Shown here piece by piece: positions 20,743 through 31,769 of a stretch of DNA of 41,540 nt. Position numbers and translations under genes: made by a program. The notes under the pieces are model-generated. The model saw only the letters and a list, made by a program, of their open reading frames with translations, made no database searches and had not been told where the DNA came from. Source of the stretch: Gnetum montanum (Eukaryota; Streptophyta; Gnetopsida; Gnetales; Gnetaceae); NCBI GenBank assembly GCA_015680685.1, contig MNCI01011448.1, positions 309,099 through 350,638 on the forward strand, read 5' to 3'. Each line of letters starts with the position of its first letter. Within the stretch, counting starts at the first letter, position 1.

Positions 20743-23586
20743 GCACCCAAACCGAGGCACCCAAGGAATGAAGGACTATTACAATCAAGGGACAAGCACC
20801 CACGTACGGGAAGGGGTCGTGGAATGCAACCGCTAGAGTATGTGGTGGGCTCCCATGTAATTGGACTCTTCCGTGAATAACTTGATGTGGAATCTGTCCA
20901 CCAAATTCTTGAGAGGAAATTCCCGGCATGCAATCACTAGGGGATGAGATGCCTAGGATAGCATCACATCTTGAGGTCACATTGACCCAAGCTTGTCTTG
21001 ATGCTATCATGCCACGTGAGGTGCAACGGATAGTCTTCCAAGAGTTAAATTTTGGACCATTCCTTGATAATGCTCTAGAAGATGTGAGACTTCAATTGTA
21101 GAACTCTCCAATGGGACCAATCATCACAACCAGTGGTAAGTGGTACTTAGGAGAAACATACCTCTTCTGGATGAATGAGCAACCAGGGTTAAGAGTAAGA
21201 ATCAAGGACATATATGTCTCTTACTCTTCGAAAGCAATAGCACAAGCTCTGGGTTTGCCCGAAACTGGGGCAGATGTGGTGGAAATTCCTAAACAAGCTG
21301 ATCTAGTGGTAAAGGTGCAATGGATCAAATGGTGCTATGGGGTAGAGCGCAAGGAATTCAGCTCCTTGACCATGGCGGAGAGAGTCTATTCAAAGATAGC
21401 ATCTTACCATCTGAATCCAATGGTAAGACCAAGAAAAATCACTACCTTCTCCGCTCATGCATGTGCCACCTTGAGTGGGAAGTTTTCCATGAGTCTTTCA
21501 CAGCTATTATTTTTGGAGATTGAAAGATGGTTCGCAGAGAACGAATGTGGAAGAAGAGCTCTCCCCTTTCCCTGCCTCATCCAAAAGTTATGCAAACAGG
21601 CAGGGATAGCATGGTATTCTAATGACATCATTCAGCGTACCCCAATTGCCTCATGGCAGGAAATGATGAAAGACAAAACTCCTACCACCACACAGATAGA
21701 GGAAGAGTAGTAACCACCTCCAAAACCTACACAAACAACACTGCCGAGCTTGCAAAACATAGTAGAATACCTCTACAAGATTCGAGAAATGCTCTTGAGC
21801 CAGCAAGAGCAATCCGGCAGAACTGGTGGAGGAGACGATCCTTCGCTCTATCGCCCTACCATGAGCCACTGAGAGAAAGTGGCACAATCAGTCCACTTTC
21901 TTGAATGGGTAGGGTCGATATTCTCCATAGCTTGAGCACCAATTTCAACTAGAACAGATCCAAACATCCAAGATGTGTCAACTACAACCTATTCCCTAAA
22001 ATCTCAAGGAATGCTGCTACCTTCTTGGTATACTTGGAGGATGGTGAGGAGGCAACGGTCCTGGTGATGCAGCACCAGGGACAAGAAGTTACGGCTGAAG
22101 TGGTTGCTGATACCATTGCTACCGCTCTCAATGCACGGTAGCACCTGTACCAAACATCCATGGACTACAAGATGTATAGGTGTCTGTCAGAACTTCACAT
22201 AGCAAGATGGATGCAGCCCAACATGAAGAAATGTTGGACTGACTAGTAGGAACCGAGCAACTGCTTTCGGATGTCTTCGACCTTCCAAACAACATCACTG
22301 CAACCCAGTCGAAGCTATTATCAACAAGGGGAAAGAGCCTTGTTTTGGAGGGGAAACTAGAAGTCGCGCAAGCTGCTTGTCAGCACTTGGTAATAGAGGT
22401 TGCCCAATTAAGAGCCAAGCTTGCTGATCCATCCATCCTCGACTACAAAATCACCAAAGATGAAGCTTTTCAATAGCTTCAGCTTAAACTTTAGGTTTTT
22501 GAGGATGTAAGGGAGACAGCAATCCTAGACAAGTCCATAGCAGATGCCTGAGTGTATCACTTAGAGAAGGACTTGGTAGAGGTTTGTCAGGAGAACGTGC
22601 AACTGACTGCAGAAGTTCATCTCCTACATAATGTTGGTGCAGAGAATGTGCACATGAAAGATTTTATCCACCAACATAAGGAGGAGCTAGCTAGGGTGAA
22701 CGCAGATATGAGAAGGTTGGCTACTGAGAATCAGAATCTATCAATGGAGGAGGTTCAGACATTGTGACAGAAGTCTACAATCGAAGTTGCTGCTTGGAAG
22801 AACGAGGCCCTAAAGTTTGAAAGAGTCAAAAATCATTACAGGGGTCAAGTGGGATTGTAGAAGGAGGTAAATGAGAAGCACATTCAAGTCACTAAAGCCT
22901 AGATGAACCAAGTGCTCCAGCAGCTCCAAGAAGAAGGCAATGTATGGCCATCCATCTTCGATGGATTAAATGCCTACAACAAAGCAGAAATTCATCTAAA
23001 GGAGCTACAAATTGAAGAAATGATAGAATACATGGAGTTCGCCAACCTTTGGTATGCAAACCTAACCATAGTCATAGCTGGGAGACTGTGGTCAGAGTTA
23101 GAGAAACAAGTGGTTGTCTCGTATTCTCTATACGCGGGTGAGTTCTAGGTGCACAAGGTAATCAAACAGAAGCTGGCAATAGAAAACACAGAACTCAAGG
23201 TCCTCTGTACAAGCTTTGAAGGCCAACATATTGTGGCATAGGACCTAACCTGAAGAATGAGTGACTACTAGCAACTACAAGCATCAATCCGAGCATGTGA
23301 TATTGAAAACAAATAGTTCGTAGCCTAGTTTGTCAATTTAAAAGAACTCATTCAAGTGCTACCTTTTCCTTGGGAAATTCTAGTTCCAGCACACATTGGA
23401 GAAGTTTCCTGGACCGTGAATGACCCCAGAAGCAAAGAAGAGAAAATGAGGGCTCTCTTGGAGGCTTTCCGGCTGTCTCCAGAAGTTGTAGCTGCTGCGG
23501 GGTTATCGACATCCATGCTGCCACCAACGCATAGGCCAGAGGCTGGAGAAGGTTTGTTAGAACCACTACCCCTAGGGACGGTGTGA
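20740..23586 (+). pseudogene. Element A ORF2 (Athila second ORF, PTP domain plus coiled coil)
   Basis: This is the extra frame after integrase typical of Athila, sometimes called env-like. It begins MAPKPRHPRNEG at 20740 with a Lys/Arg-rich head, is stopped at EYVVGSHVIGLFRE, then frameshifts. The longest intact piece (21111-21710, 199 codons) resembles the putative plant transposon protein domain: SYSSKAIAQALGLPE, VQWIKWCYG, YHLNPMVRP, FPCLIQKLCKQAGI. From about 22150 to 23340 it is heptad-like and charged (VCQENVQLTAEVHLL, HKEELARVNADMRRLATEN), probably a coiled coil. It ends LEPLPLGTV at 23583. I see no transmembrane segment or signal peptide, so an envelope role is not supported. Function unknown. 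Element B keeps the same start, coiled coil and C terminus. Confidence 0.75.
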
Positions 23587-23794
23587 TCTCCTCCATCAAT
23601 TTTTTACATCATCCTACACCGCAGAGGACCAACGAGGTGTTCAATTTTGTCTTTGAACACCACCATTTTTGTAATTTGTCCTCCTCTGTAACTTGGGAAC
23701 TTGGTAAAGTCATTTTGTGTCATGTGTGTGTCATTTATGTGTTCAAGTTACGTGTGTTGTAAATAAGAATCCATACATTCCAAATTATAAAGTA

Positions 23795-23829
23795 ACTCGA
23801 GGATGATTTTTTGCTCAATCGTGGGGGTA
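23795..23829 (+). promoter_or_regulatory. Polypurine tract of element A
   Basis: AACTCGAGGATGATTTTTTG and then TCGTGGGGGTA lie directly before the 3' LTR. The G-rich run is the plus-strand primer. The CTCGAGGA...G(T)GGGGGTA layout is the same before LTRs C, D, E and B. Confidence 0.8.
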
Positions 23830-24769
23830 TGATGAAGTGTCAAAAGTCAATGCGTCAACTGGGTCACATATACGGGGCCACGTATATGCATCCGCGTCGA
23901 TGCGGGCCCATCGACGTAGCCACCCTACATTGACGTGGCCCCATTTACATAGCCCCCTTTCCCAGATCTATAAATATGAGGGCCTTCCTCCTTATTTAAG
24001 CATCTTTTTGAGTAGTAGTAGCGAAGCTCTTGTAGTTTGCTCTCGCAAGAGATAGAATATTTTCCAAGTGCCCGTAGTAGGTGTATGAAAAGCGATAAGA
24101 TCTTTATTCAAGTGTTGATGTATCTGAGCCCATTGGTGTGGCAAAAATAAAGATGAACTATTCATGCTATCCTTATAGCATTTGGACTTAGTTGTTTCAT
24201 GCATTTAATAGTTTAAAAATGTTTATGCTTTATTAATTACTTGTTAATGCTTTATTAGTTATTGTTGATTATTAATGTTTTTATTATTATAATTTCAATC
24301 GTTATTGTTCATTCGTAGTTTGTTAAAGACATAAGTATGACCATCTCGAACGTAATCCAAACACTTGGTAAACCTAGTGACGCTTAACGTCTGGTAACCC
24401 ATTAGTGTTAGGAAATGGTCAGAACATGCTCGGAAGATGGGACCAGATATTTATGCTAGGAATAGTTAGAATATAAACTAGGATAATTAGATATTAGATA
24501 ATAGTTTATTCATTACCTTTCATACTTCAATTAGTTGCTAAAAAATATAACTAAAAATATATAAAAATCATTAGCCTTAGTCTCACTTAACCAACGTAAA
24601 TAGAGCTTCACAAGTGAGATTAGGATGACAACGACTGTTCCAACCCAAGGTTTCATAGGTTAGAAGTCTGGTGTATGTTAAGTGCTTACAGTCTATGGAT
24701 TTTGACCGAGTTACACGTGAACACTCGTGATTCGTATGGTTGGGTGTAGGGATACCTAGCTGCTCATCA
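23830..24769 (+). repeat. Element A 3' LTR
   Basis: It runs from TGATGAAGTG to GCTCATCA. TATA box at 23969-23976, AATAAA at 24146-24151. It is colinear with 12052-12998. Followed by the CCTAG duplication at 24770-24774. Confidence 0.93.
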
Positions 24770-24774
24770 CCTAG
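24770..24774 (+). repeat. Target-site duplication of element A (right)
   Basis: CCTAG matches 12047-12051. Confidence 0.9.
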
Positions 24775-25059
24775 CTAATGATAAGTTGGAGCTCAGTGAG
24801 GAGAACTAACATTTTCTCCTAGACATGAAATTTCTCCGATACCCTAGAATTGAAGCAACAACGTTTGAAGATCCATACAATGATTTTCAATGACGTTGAA
24901 ACATTGTTGGAAATTTCAGTCTAAGGGCTAGCACAAGCATAAATTCTGGGTCACTAAAACTATTTCAGCACATGCATCCTGCAACTTGGCGACAGACAGC
25001 AATAGCAAGGAGGGCCCTGTTTTCCTAAGTCAAAATAATGGCCTCAACAGAGGACATCG
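24775..25059. other. Unassigned flank right of element A
   Basis: This continues the sequence split by element A. No domain is recognisable in any frame. It leads into the carbonic anhydrase fragment. Confidence 0.3.
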
Positions 25060-25486
25060 ATGGCAACACCACCGGATGCAGCAGCAAAATATTCAGAGGA
25101 TGAAATGGAGTTCTAGTACATAGAAGGTCCGAAAGGGCCAAGCAACTGGGGCAATCTTAAGGAGGAATGAAAAGCATGTGGCACACAAGCCTTCCAATGC
25201 CACATTGGTAAACAAAGGCCATGATATTCAGTTGAAATGGACCTTAGGAGGTGGTTAGATCCTGATAAAGGGTAAGAATTTCACTCTAAATCAAATCCAC
25301 TGGCACTCCCCTTCTGAACACTCCATAAACAAAAAAAGGTATGCCATGGAAGTGCATTTGGTTCACCAGTCGAAAGATGAGAAGGTCGCGGTCATTGGCA
25401 TATTGTACAAGTACGACAGAGATGACATGTTCCTAAAGGAACTAGAAGACGATATCAGAGATGTCATAGATCAGGGAAGCATTTAA
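25060..25486 (+). pseudogene. Alpha carbonic anhydrase pseudogene, intron-free fragment
   Basis: The frame reads DAAAKYSEDEMEF, stop, YIEGPKGPSNWGNLKEE, stop, KACGT. This is the N-terminal signature of plant alpha carbonic anhydrases, which hydrate CO2 with a zinc held by three His. After a gap of about 30 residues it resumes in another frame: KPSNATLVNKGHDIQLKW, a stop, then FTLNQIHWHSPSEHSIN (two zinc His), YAMEVHLVH (third zinc His) and a decayed tail KVAVIGILYKYDRDD..ELEDDI ending at a stop (25484-25486). The pieces run on without intron-like sequence although family genes are usually split, so it may be a processed copy. The C-terminal third is missing. Family call is strong; it cannot make an enzyme. 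Confidence 0.85.
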
Positions 25487-25499
25487 TGTTTTTAATGAC

Positions 25500-26754
25500 T
25501 TTATGACCAAGTATGAAGATCACACATGGTCTGGAATGTGGATTAATTTCATGGTTTTATCACTTAATTATAAAGACAAGACAGTGTAAGCATCAAGTTA
25601 GGGGCCAACGATATAACTTCCCATTAGATCCTAATAACTCTATAATATATATATATATATATATAACAAGTGAATTTTTTATTTTTATAATGATAATAAC
25701 TTCTTATAGAATTCATAACCTCCTATGATAGTTATAATTAATTTTCTATAATGTTGTAACCACTACAAAGCCCACTTGTCAACTACAACTTTTTTATCTC
25801 TATGGTGACCACTTCGCAACTGAATGAGCCACTTGGCAACTAAATGGGACACTTGTCAACCACATATTTTTTATCTCTATGGTGGTTATAACCACCCAAA
25901 ATGTTTGTAACTTACCTAACTACCTATGAAACCCTATAAAAGGGCTTGAAGGGTAGGATGGAAGGGAGATCACACTCGGAGTCTCACACTTTTGGGTTTT
26001 GGGGGTCTTGAAAGAGCATTTGTAAAGAAGACATTGTGAAAGATTACTTGTAAGATGACTTCTTAAAGATAAAATTTCAGCCTCTTTTTCATAGTCCTAT
26101 GAGTTATGTTTATTTTTTACTTTTTTTAAATTGTTTAGCTAGTGGTTTAGATAGTATCATGCTTGGCAAGTAATTTTTGGATTTTTAGATTGCTCTTATT
26201 GTTCTTGTTGCATAATAGAAAATTTTTATTAAAATTTTTCTGTAGAAGAGCTTGTGTTTGAAAGCCTTAAGAGCATTTTAGTAGCGAATTTTATTATTGT
26301 GTAATATATAAGAACTGCTATTGAGATTGTTGTAAGAGAGCCTCTACATGTAGTCAAGCCGTTGAACGATTCAATAGTTAAGAAGGTTCAGAAAATATTT
26401 GGTATTTTAATAGGACCAGAATAGCTTCTTTTATCTTTAAAGTGAATCTCCATGGTATTTCAATAAAAAATTTTCAAGTCTTTTGAAGGTTCTGTTGAAT
26501 GCAATTGTTGACATCCATTATCTAGCCAAAATAGAGTCTCGTACATGATAGTTTACGCAGCAATTTTTTGGGTAGCATAGTAGGATTGTCTTGAAGAAAT
26601 TACTTATTTGAGATTTGGAAGTTTGAACAATTTTTAGTTATTAAATTTGGGATAGCTTTATTGTGAAGTGTTTACTCGTATCATTTTACCTTATTTAAAC
26701 ATTTGAGATCTTTACACAAATCTGCTTTCTTTTTCTCTTCTTTCTATTTCCATT
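25500..26754 (+). mobile_element. Probable LTR-like remnant with TATA box
   Basis: The region holds a TA microsatellite (about 25644-25665) and a near-duplicate unit (ACTTGTCAAC..ACA followed by TTTTTTATCTCTATGGTG, at about 25786 and 25851). Then comes CCCTATAAAAGGGC with TATAAAAG at 25935-25942 and a leader-like T-rich stretch. Proximal repeats, TATA box and no coding potential suggest the U3-R part of an LTR from another family, possibly copia. I found no partner copy, termini or primer site, so this is tentative. Confidence 0.35.
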
Positions 26755-27165
26755 GAATCTCGCTTTATTTCTAGTTTTCTTGTGGAACTATCTCTTTCTT
26801 TGGGGAAAATTAGAAGTAGATTCATAGAGTTGTGCTTAAATGTTTTTACAAAACTTTATTTGTTACAAGTAGGTATTATAAGGACTACATAGACTAGGCA
26901 ATTGAAAAAAATAGGAACTCTCAACAACTCACAGTACTTTGCAAAGCTGGCTGAATCTCTTTAAGATAAGTTATTTATAGTTTTACACACAACCCAATGA
27001 TTTCATTTTTCATAATAGCACACCACAATAGCACACACACATACTCACATTAACTACTGAGTCTATTTGGAGGTATCTGGGCCTTGGTATTGTGAGAGAC
27101 CAGCAAGCACCTAAATCCTGTTCGAGGACACTTGTTGGTGGTCATATCCCAAATGGTTTCCAACA
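26755..27165 (-). repeat. Inverted repeat arm, left (partner 41118-41540)
   Basis: The reverse complement is close to 41118-41540 throughout, for example CCTCGAACAGGATTTAGGTG, CCAAGGCCCAGATACCTCC and CCTTATAATACCTACTTG. The right arm is cut by the window end, so the full arm may be longer. Between the arms lie element B and, underneath it, a minus-strand Athila remnant. The inner ends contain decayed TTGG.GACT..TTGGGA words that could be primer sites, or the arms may be terminal inverted repeats. Confidence 0.85.
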
Positions 27166-27371
27166 CTATCTTGTATGTGCTACGATTTATCCATAGACAT
27201 ATCCTCTATTGTTGCCCTCTTGGTTTCGTTTTCATGCCTAGCAAAAGACCTTCTTCCTTAGGTGTTTCTTTTAGCATCACCTATCATCACCAAAGGATCA
27301 ACATTAGTTTTGGTAAATTTTCCTTAATAATTAACCCTTTTCATATCCCTTAGTTTTCATTTAAGCATAAG
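27166..27371 (-). mobile_element. Athila remnant, minus strand, left of element B
   Basis: The reverse complement matches 4862-5050 closely (AAAAGGGTTAATTATTAAGGA, ACCAAAA.TAATGTTGATCC, GATGCTAAAAGAAA). It is the left half of the sequence into which element B inserted; the right half resumes at 40414. It stops at the same ACATACAAGATAGT word where the homologous copy joins other sequence. Confidence 0.75.
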
Positions 27372-27376
27372 GTGAT
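27372..27376 (+). repeat. Target-site duplication of element B (left)
   Basis: GTGAT directly before the 5' LTR is repeated at 40409-40413 directly after the 3' LTR. Confidence 0.85.
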
Positions 27377-28322
27377 TGATAAGATACAATTTGTTGTGTC
27401 AACTAGGCCCCATTGATGCAGTCTGCTATGTCAATTGGGCCCTATTGACTAGGCTCCGTCAATGCAGTCTATTATTCGATGCGACCCCATTGATGTAGTT
27501 TATTGCGTCAACATGGCCCCATCAATGTAGGGGTTTGTCCTAGCCTATAAATATGTGCTCACCAACTGCATTTATGGCATAGAATTCATAGTAGTAGCAA
27601 AGCTCTTGTAGTTTATTTAGTCAAAATTTAGAATATTTTTTCCCTTGTGCCCATAGCAAGAGTCATTGAGTGTATGGATCTTTATTCAAGCCTTGTTGTA
27701 CCTAAGCATGATAGTGTGTACAACAATAAAGATGAGCTTCTTGATAAACCTTGTAGCATTCTAGAGAGCTTAAACATTTCATTTATGCATTTAATATTCT
27801 CAAGTTATTTATTCACCATTTTTCAGTAATTAAGCTAAATAAGTGAGACAAGCTAAATAGATTAAAAACATAAGTACAACCACTTCAAGAATAACATGTA
27901 TTTTCCTAGTAATCCCAACAACATTATTGCTTGGTGTGCCCAATAGCATAGCGCTTGGTAACCCAACAGTGGATAAGTGAGTTCAGAATGTGTATGGAAA
28001 GTGGAATTGGATGTTTATGTTAGAACTAGTTAGAGATTAGTTAGTTAAATTAAATTAATCATTAAATCACTTCATATCTCTACTTTAAGCACCAAAGAAC
28101 ATAAAACACAAAATAATAAAAATCATATGCCTCAATTACACTTAACCATACCATGTGCATCACAAGTGTAATCGGGAAGACAATGAATAATCTTAGAGCA
28201 AGGTTCACTGGCTAGAAGACTAGTACATTGAAAACTATAGAGTCTGTAGAATTCAACTAGATCGTACATGAACGCTTCATGATTCGTATGGTTGGATGTA
28301 GGGGTACCTCGACTGCTCATCA
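27377..28322 (+). repeat. Element B 5' LTR
   Basis: It starts TGATAAGATA (decayed TGATGA) and ends CTGCTCATCA. The U3 has several GGCCCCATTGATG and TGTCAA words. TATA box at 27546-27553, AATAAA at 27725-27730. Colinear with 39525-40408. Confidence 0.92.
27546..27553 (+). promoter_or_regulatory. TATA box of element B 5' LTR
   Basis: TATAAATA follows TAGCC. The same box and flank are kept at 39631-39638 in the 3' LTR and at 5609-5616 in LTR D. Confidence 0.8.
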
Positions 28323-28323
28323 T

Positions 28324-28341
28324 TGGCACTGTTGCTAGGGG
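28324..28341 (+). promoter_or_regulatory. Primer binding site of element B
   Basis: TGGCACTGTTGCTAGGGG lies two bases past the LTR and is a decayed tRNA-Asp-type site, matching element A at 13000 apart from a few transitions. Confidence 0.78.
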
Positions 28342-28472
28342 CTCTATTTTTGAAACATGCACTATTTAGGATTTGTGAACATTATTAATATTTTTGGACA
28401 AACTCTAGGTCAACATCACTCTCACAAACAAATAAATACTAAGCACACTAAGAATTTTATTTGTTTTGCAAA

Positions 28473-30780
28473 ATGTCTTCTTCTTCTCACATGCATGAAG
28501 ACATCAAGCTACCAATTCCACAAGAGTGAAAAGTGGTATATATTCATCCTAATGAGTATGTACAAGACTTCACCTTCATCCAACACCAAGATGAGTAGTT
28601 GCGATGGCGTGATATAGAGGGAAACATCATAATGCCCCCCAATCGATTTATGCCTGGGATGCTATTTCAAACCCTTAAGAAGTTAGGCATCTTGGATATT
28701 CAAGACGAATACATTATGAATGGTTATGACACTAGGGACTACCATCCCATTAAAACACAACACAAGAGAGATTGACAACAAGAGAAACACCATGAGGTTA
28801 TGAAGGAAAAACACTTCACTAATCCCTTTTTCTTGCTAAAGCAAGATGGCATTGAGGATCCTCCCTCTAGGGGTTCCCAACATGAAGATTCTCCACCCCT
28901 AGTTGTTGATGATGCAGGTGTGGCCCTAAACCTACAATCCACTATTCATAAACTAGGTTTAGTGAGAAGTGATAATTAAGGTAGGGACTTGGGCAAACAC
29001 CATAGTGGCAAGGTATCTAAAGATGATGGTCATAAAGAATGAAGAGGTGGTAGTAGACACTGCAATGGTAGTGGACACTATAGTGGCAGTAGTAGTCCAC
29101 CTCCCTCCTTGTCCCCTTCATCTAATTCTAAGTAGTCCTCTTCATCTATTGGTTCTCATAGAAGCCACCATTGAAATAATCATGATGAAGGTGATCAATG
29201 AGAAAACAATAACCATGAAGGGGTGGTAGAAACCATCATCAACGTCATTAACACAATGATGATGATGAACCGCTATTAGCAACTTAAATCATGCTTAACA
29301 TTGTAAAGGTAGTTAAGATTCCAACTACGCATGTGAAAGATAGTTGGATCAAGCATTTGGACATGAACAATATCCCAAAATTTGAGGGGCGATACAACTC
29401 TAATCTATAGAATCACTTACAAGCTTTCCATGATGCCTATGCCATGAAAAACATTGAAAATGACTGGTAGAAATTAAAGTTATTTCTTAGGATACTCATC
29501 AAGGAAGCTAAAAGTTGGTACTAGTCCTTGGAANAGATACTCATCAAGGAAGCTAAAAGTTGGTACTAGTCCTTGGAACCGAAATCTATCTACAAATGGA
29601 GTACCATGTTGGAGCTATTCAATGACAAATATCAAATGTAGTCCAAAGTGTCTAATTTCAGAAGGTAGATCCAATGTTAGAAATAGGGAGCACATGAACC
29701 CTTGGATGTTGCCATGGGTAGATAGTACTCCCTCTTACATCAATGCCCTAGTGATGATTATTCTTAGGGGGAGCAACTCTACCACATCATATATGGGCTT
29801 TGTGCTAAAACTAGAAGAACTCTTGGGGTTTATGCCCAAGGGTGACTTCCTAAATAAGGGGCCATCATATTCAAAGGTTGATTAAGTAAGTAGCCAAAGA
29901 GGAAGGAGAGCTACACAAAAGAGAAAATGTAGAAGAGCATAATTGGGATCTTTCCATAAGGAAAAGAAAGGTCCAATTTTGTGATGAGGAGTCACCACTT
30001 GATAAAGTGGTGAATTGAAAAACCTTGCCCATCCAAAAATCTATATATGATATTTTAGCAAAGGCTGATAAATTATGGGACTCTTTGGATAAAAAGTTCC
30101 AAACTAGTATGAAGATTACTGAAGAATCCAAAGAGAAAAATAGTGATCATAACTATAGGAGGAAAAAAGAAGCTAAATGTGCCTACCAGAGAGGTAAGGG
30201 CAAAGCTACTAGAGTTGAAGAAGTGGTGGAAATAGACTCTAATGATGATGAAGGATGTGAAATTTGTCAATATAAATATTTGAAGGGATGTTGCCATGTG
30301 GTGTCACACTTACAAGAGTCTATGATGTATGCATTGAATCCATGACTAGCATTAAGGCAAGCACCCAGATGATTGCCTTACCCTCAAGGAAATCTAAGGC
30401 AATTCCACCAACAACAACATGCTTACTATCCATGTAGAGCTCCACCAAAACCATATGAGAAATACCAATAGTGGCACCACACACAATCATGGGGAATTCC
30501 ACTACCAAGGTAGTAGTACCCTTATAGATAACCAAATCCATATGAGTATTATGTTTAGCAACATGTCTCCCCATGAAGTTCTACTCGCCATGCACCATTC
30601 CAAAATCACTATTACCCTAATGAGTGTCATCAAACTAATTTATCATTTTCTCAAGGGAAACAATCATATCCATATCACCCTCTACATTCATCTACACACA
30701 TCCCTCTGGCCTCTACCCAGTTACCTCCTACTCCATGCATGCAGGGTAGAATTACTCTATAGCCATAGTAATGAAATGCC
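28473..30780 (+). pseudogene. gag: Element B gag, broken
   Basis: ATG 28473 opens MSSSSHMHEDIKLPIPQE, parallel to element A; a stop follows, then VVYIHPNEYVQDFTFIQHQDE and a further stop. The core (about 29290-29900) keeps LIKEAKSWY and FNDKYQM and matches element A codon by codon between breaks. The cysteine motif near 30258-30312 reads CEICQYKYLKGCCHVVSH, the same cysteines and final His as in A. A join at 29534 duplicates 43 bp. The Pro/Tyr-rich tail runs to about 30780. Confidence 0.82.
29491..29578 (+). other. Assembly artefact: direct duplication around single N (29534)
   Basis: 29491-29533 is repeated at 29536-29578, with one N between. This looks like unmerged contig overlap inside element B gag. 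Confidence 0.85.
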
Positions 30781-30989
30781 ATGAGGACTACACATTTATA
30801 ATTGGCTTTCTAGCCAAGTGGTTTAGATAATCAATCTATAAAATGACCTTTTTTTTAACCTAATAGTCCTTGAAAACCTTCATAACCTCATGCGTTTGAC
30901 CACCTTGTATCTTCAACACCCTCATCCTCTACATCAAACACCTTCAAGAATCCTTCAAAACAAACGTTGCCTCAGATTTTCACTATAAT

Positions 30990-31760
30990 GTTAACTCACA
31001 CTATTTTTTATTGGATCAAGGCTAGCAACCTTCCCATGGAAATATTTGACTTAGGAATTCCCCTTATTTATTTGTATATTTCTAGACATGAACCATGTAA
31101 GGCTCTTCTTGATTTTGGTTCCAGCATCAATCTTATCCATCATGACATGTACAAAGCCTGAAACCTACCATCTCTTAAGAAGAGAAACATTCATTTGGAA
31201 TTGGTAGACTAGTCAATAATTTTTCCTCTAGCATTAGTAGAGGACATTGTGATCATAGTTTTTGGGTGATCCTATCCTACCAATTTTTTGGTGATCAAGG
31301 TTAAGAATTGCAAAGGTGACTTTCCCATCAGTATGAGAAGGGCTTAGTTAAGCACGGTTGATGCACGAATGGGCATAAAGGACCTCTCCTTGAAAATCTC
31401 CAAGGAGAATGCATTTGGAAGGCTAGAGAAGAAGCATGTTTTATGCATTATATATAGAAATAATGGATGTAATTGTGTGCAAAAGATCTAGTCTATCAAG
31501 AGTACATACATCAAAGAATGTAGTCAGTGTGCACAAGAAATAAATATTTAACAGTGTTTGTATGTGGCAGCCACAAAACAAGAGGGCACCCAATGGTTGA
31601 TAGCTAATTCTGATAATAGCACATTATGAATGAAACCAGCTAAGAGCTTGACATGTGCTTATGTCAAAGTCATGGAAGAACTTGAGCAACTTCATCACCA
31701 ACTCTCTAAAGATGAAAATGATGATACCTATTGGGGAGAGTTGGAAATCCCTGATAACTT
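30990..31760 (+). pseudogene. Element B aspartic protease and linker
   Basis: LGIPLIYLYISRHEPCKALLDFGSSINLI corresponds to the protease of element A, but the active-site triad reads Asp-Phe-Gly in place of Asp-Ser-Gly. A stop follows KA at 31159. The continuation (NIHLELVD, ALVEDIVIIVFG, NCKGDFPI) and the linker to RT are readable only with several stops. Confidence 0.75.
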
Positions 31761-31769
31761 CAAGAAAGA

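Larger units (their letters stand above)
12052..24769 (+). mobile_element. Element A: complete but decayed Athila LTR retrotransposon
   Basis: A 12.7 kb element with LTRs of 947 and 940 bp, CCTAG target duplication, tRNA-Asp-type primer site and a GTGGGGGTA polypurine tract. Order: gag, protease, reverse transcriptase, RNase H, integrase, long spacer, ORF2. The RT block FMDDFSTYG, the primer site and the extra frame after integrase point to the Athila lineage of Ty3/gypsy. Every frame carries stops or frameshifts, and the LTRs have visibly diverged, so the insertion is old and not autonomous. It interrupted a stretch of host gene fragments. Confidence 0.93.
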
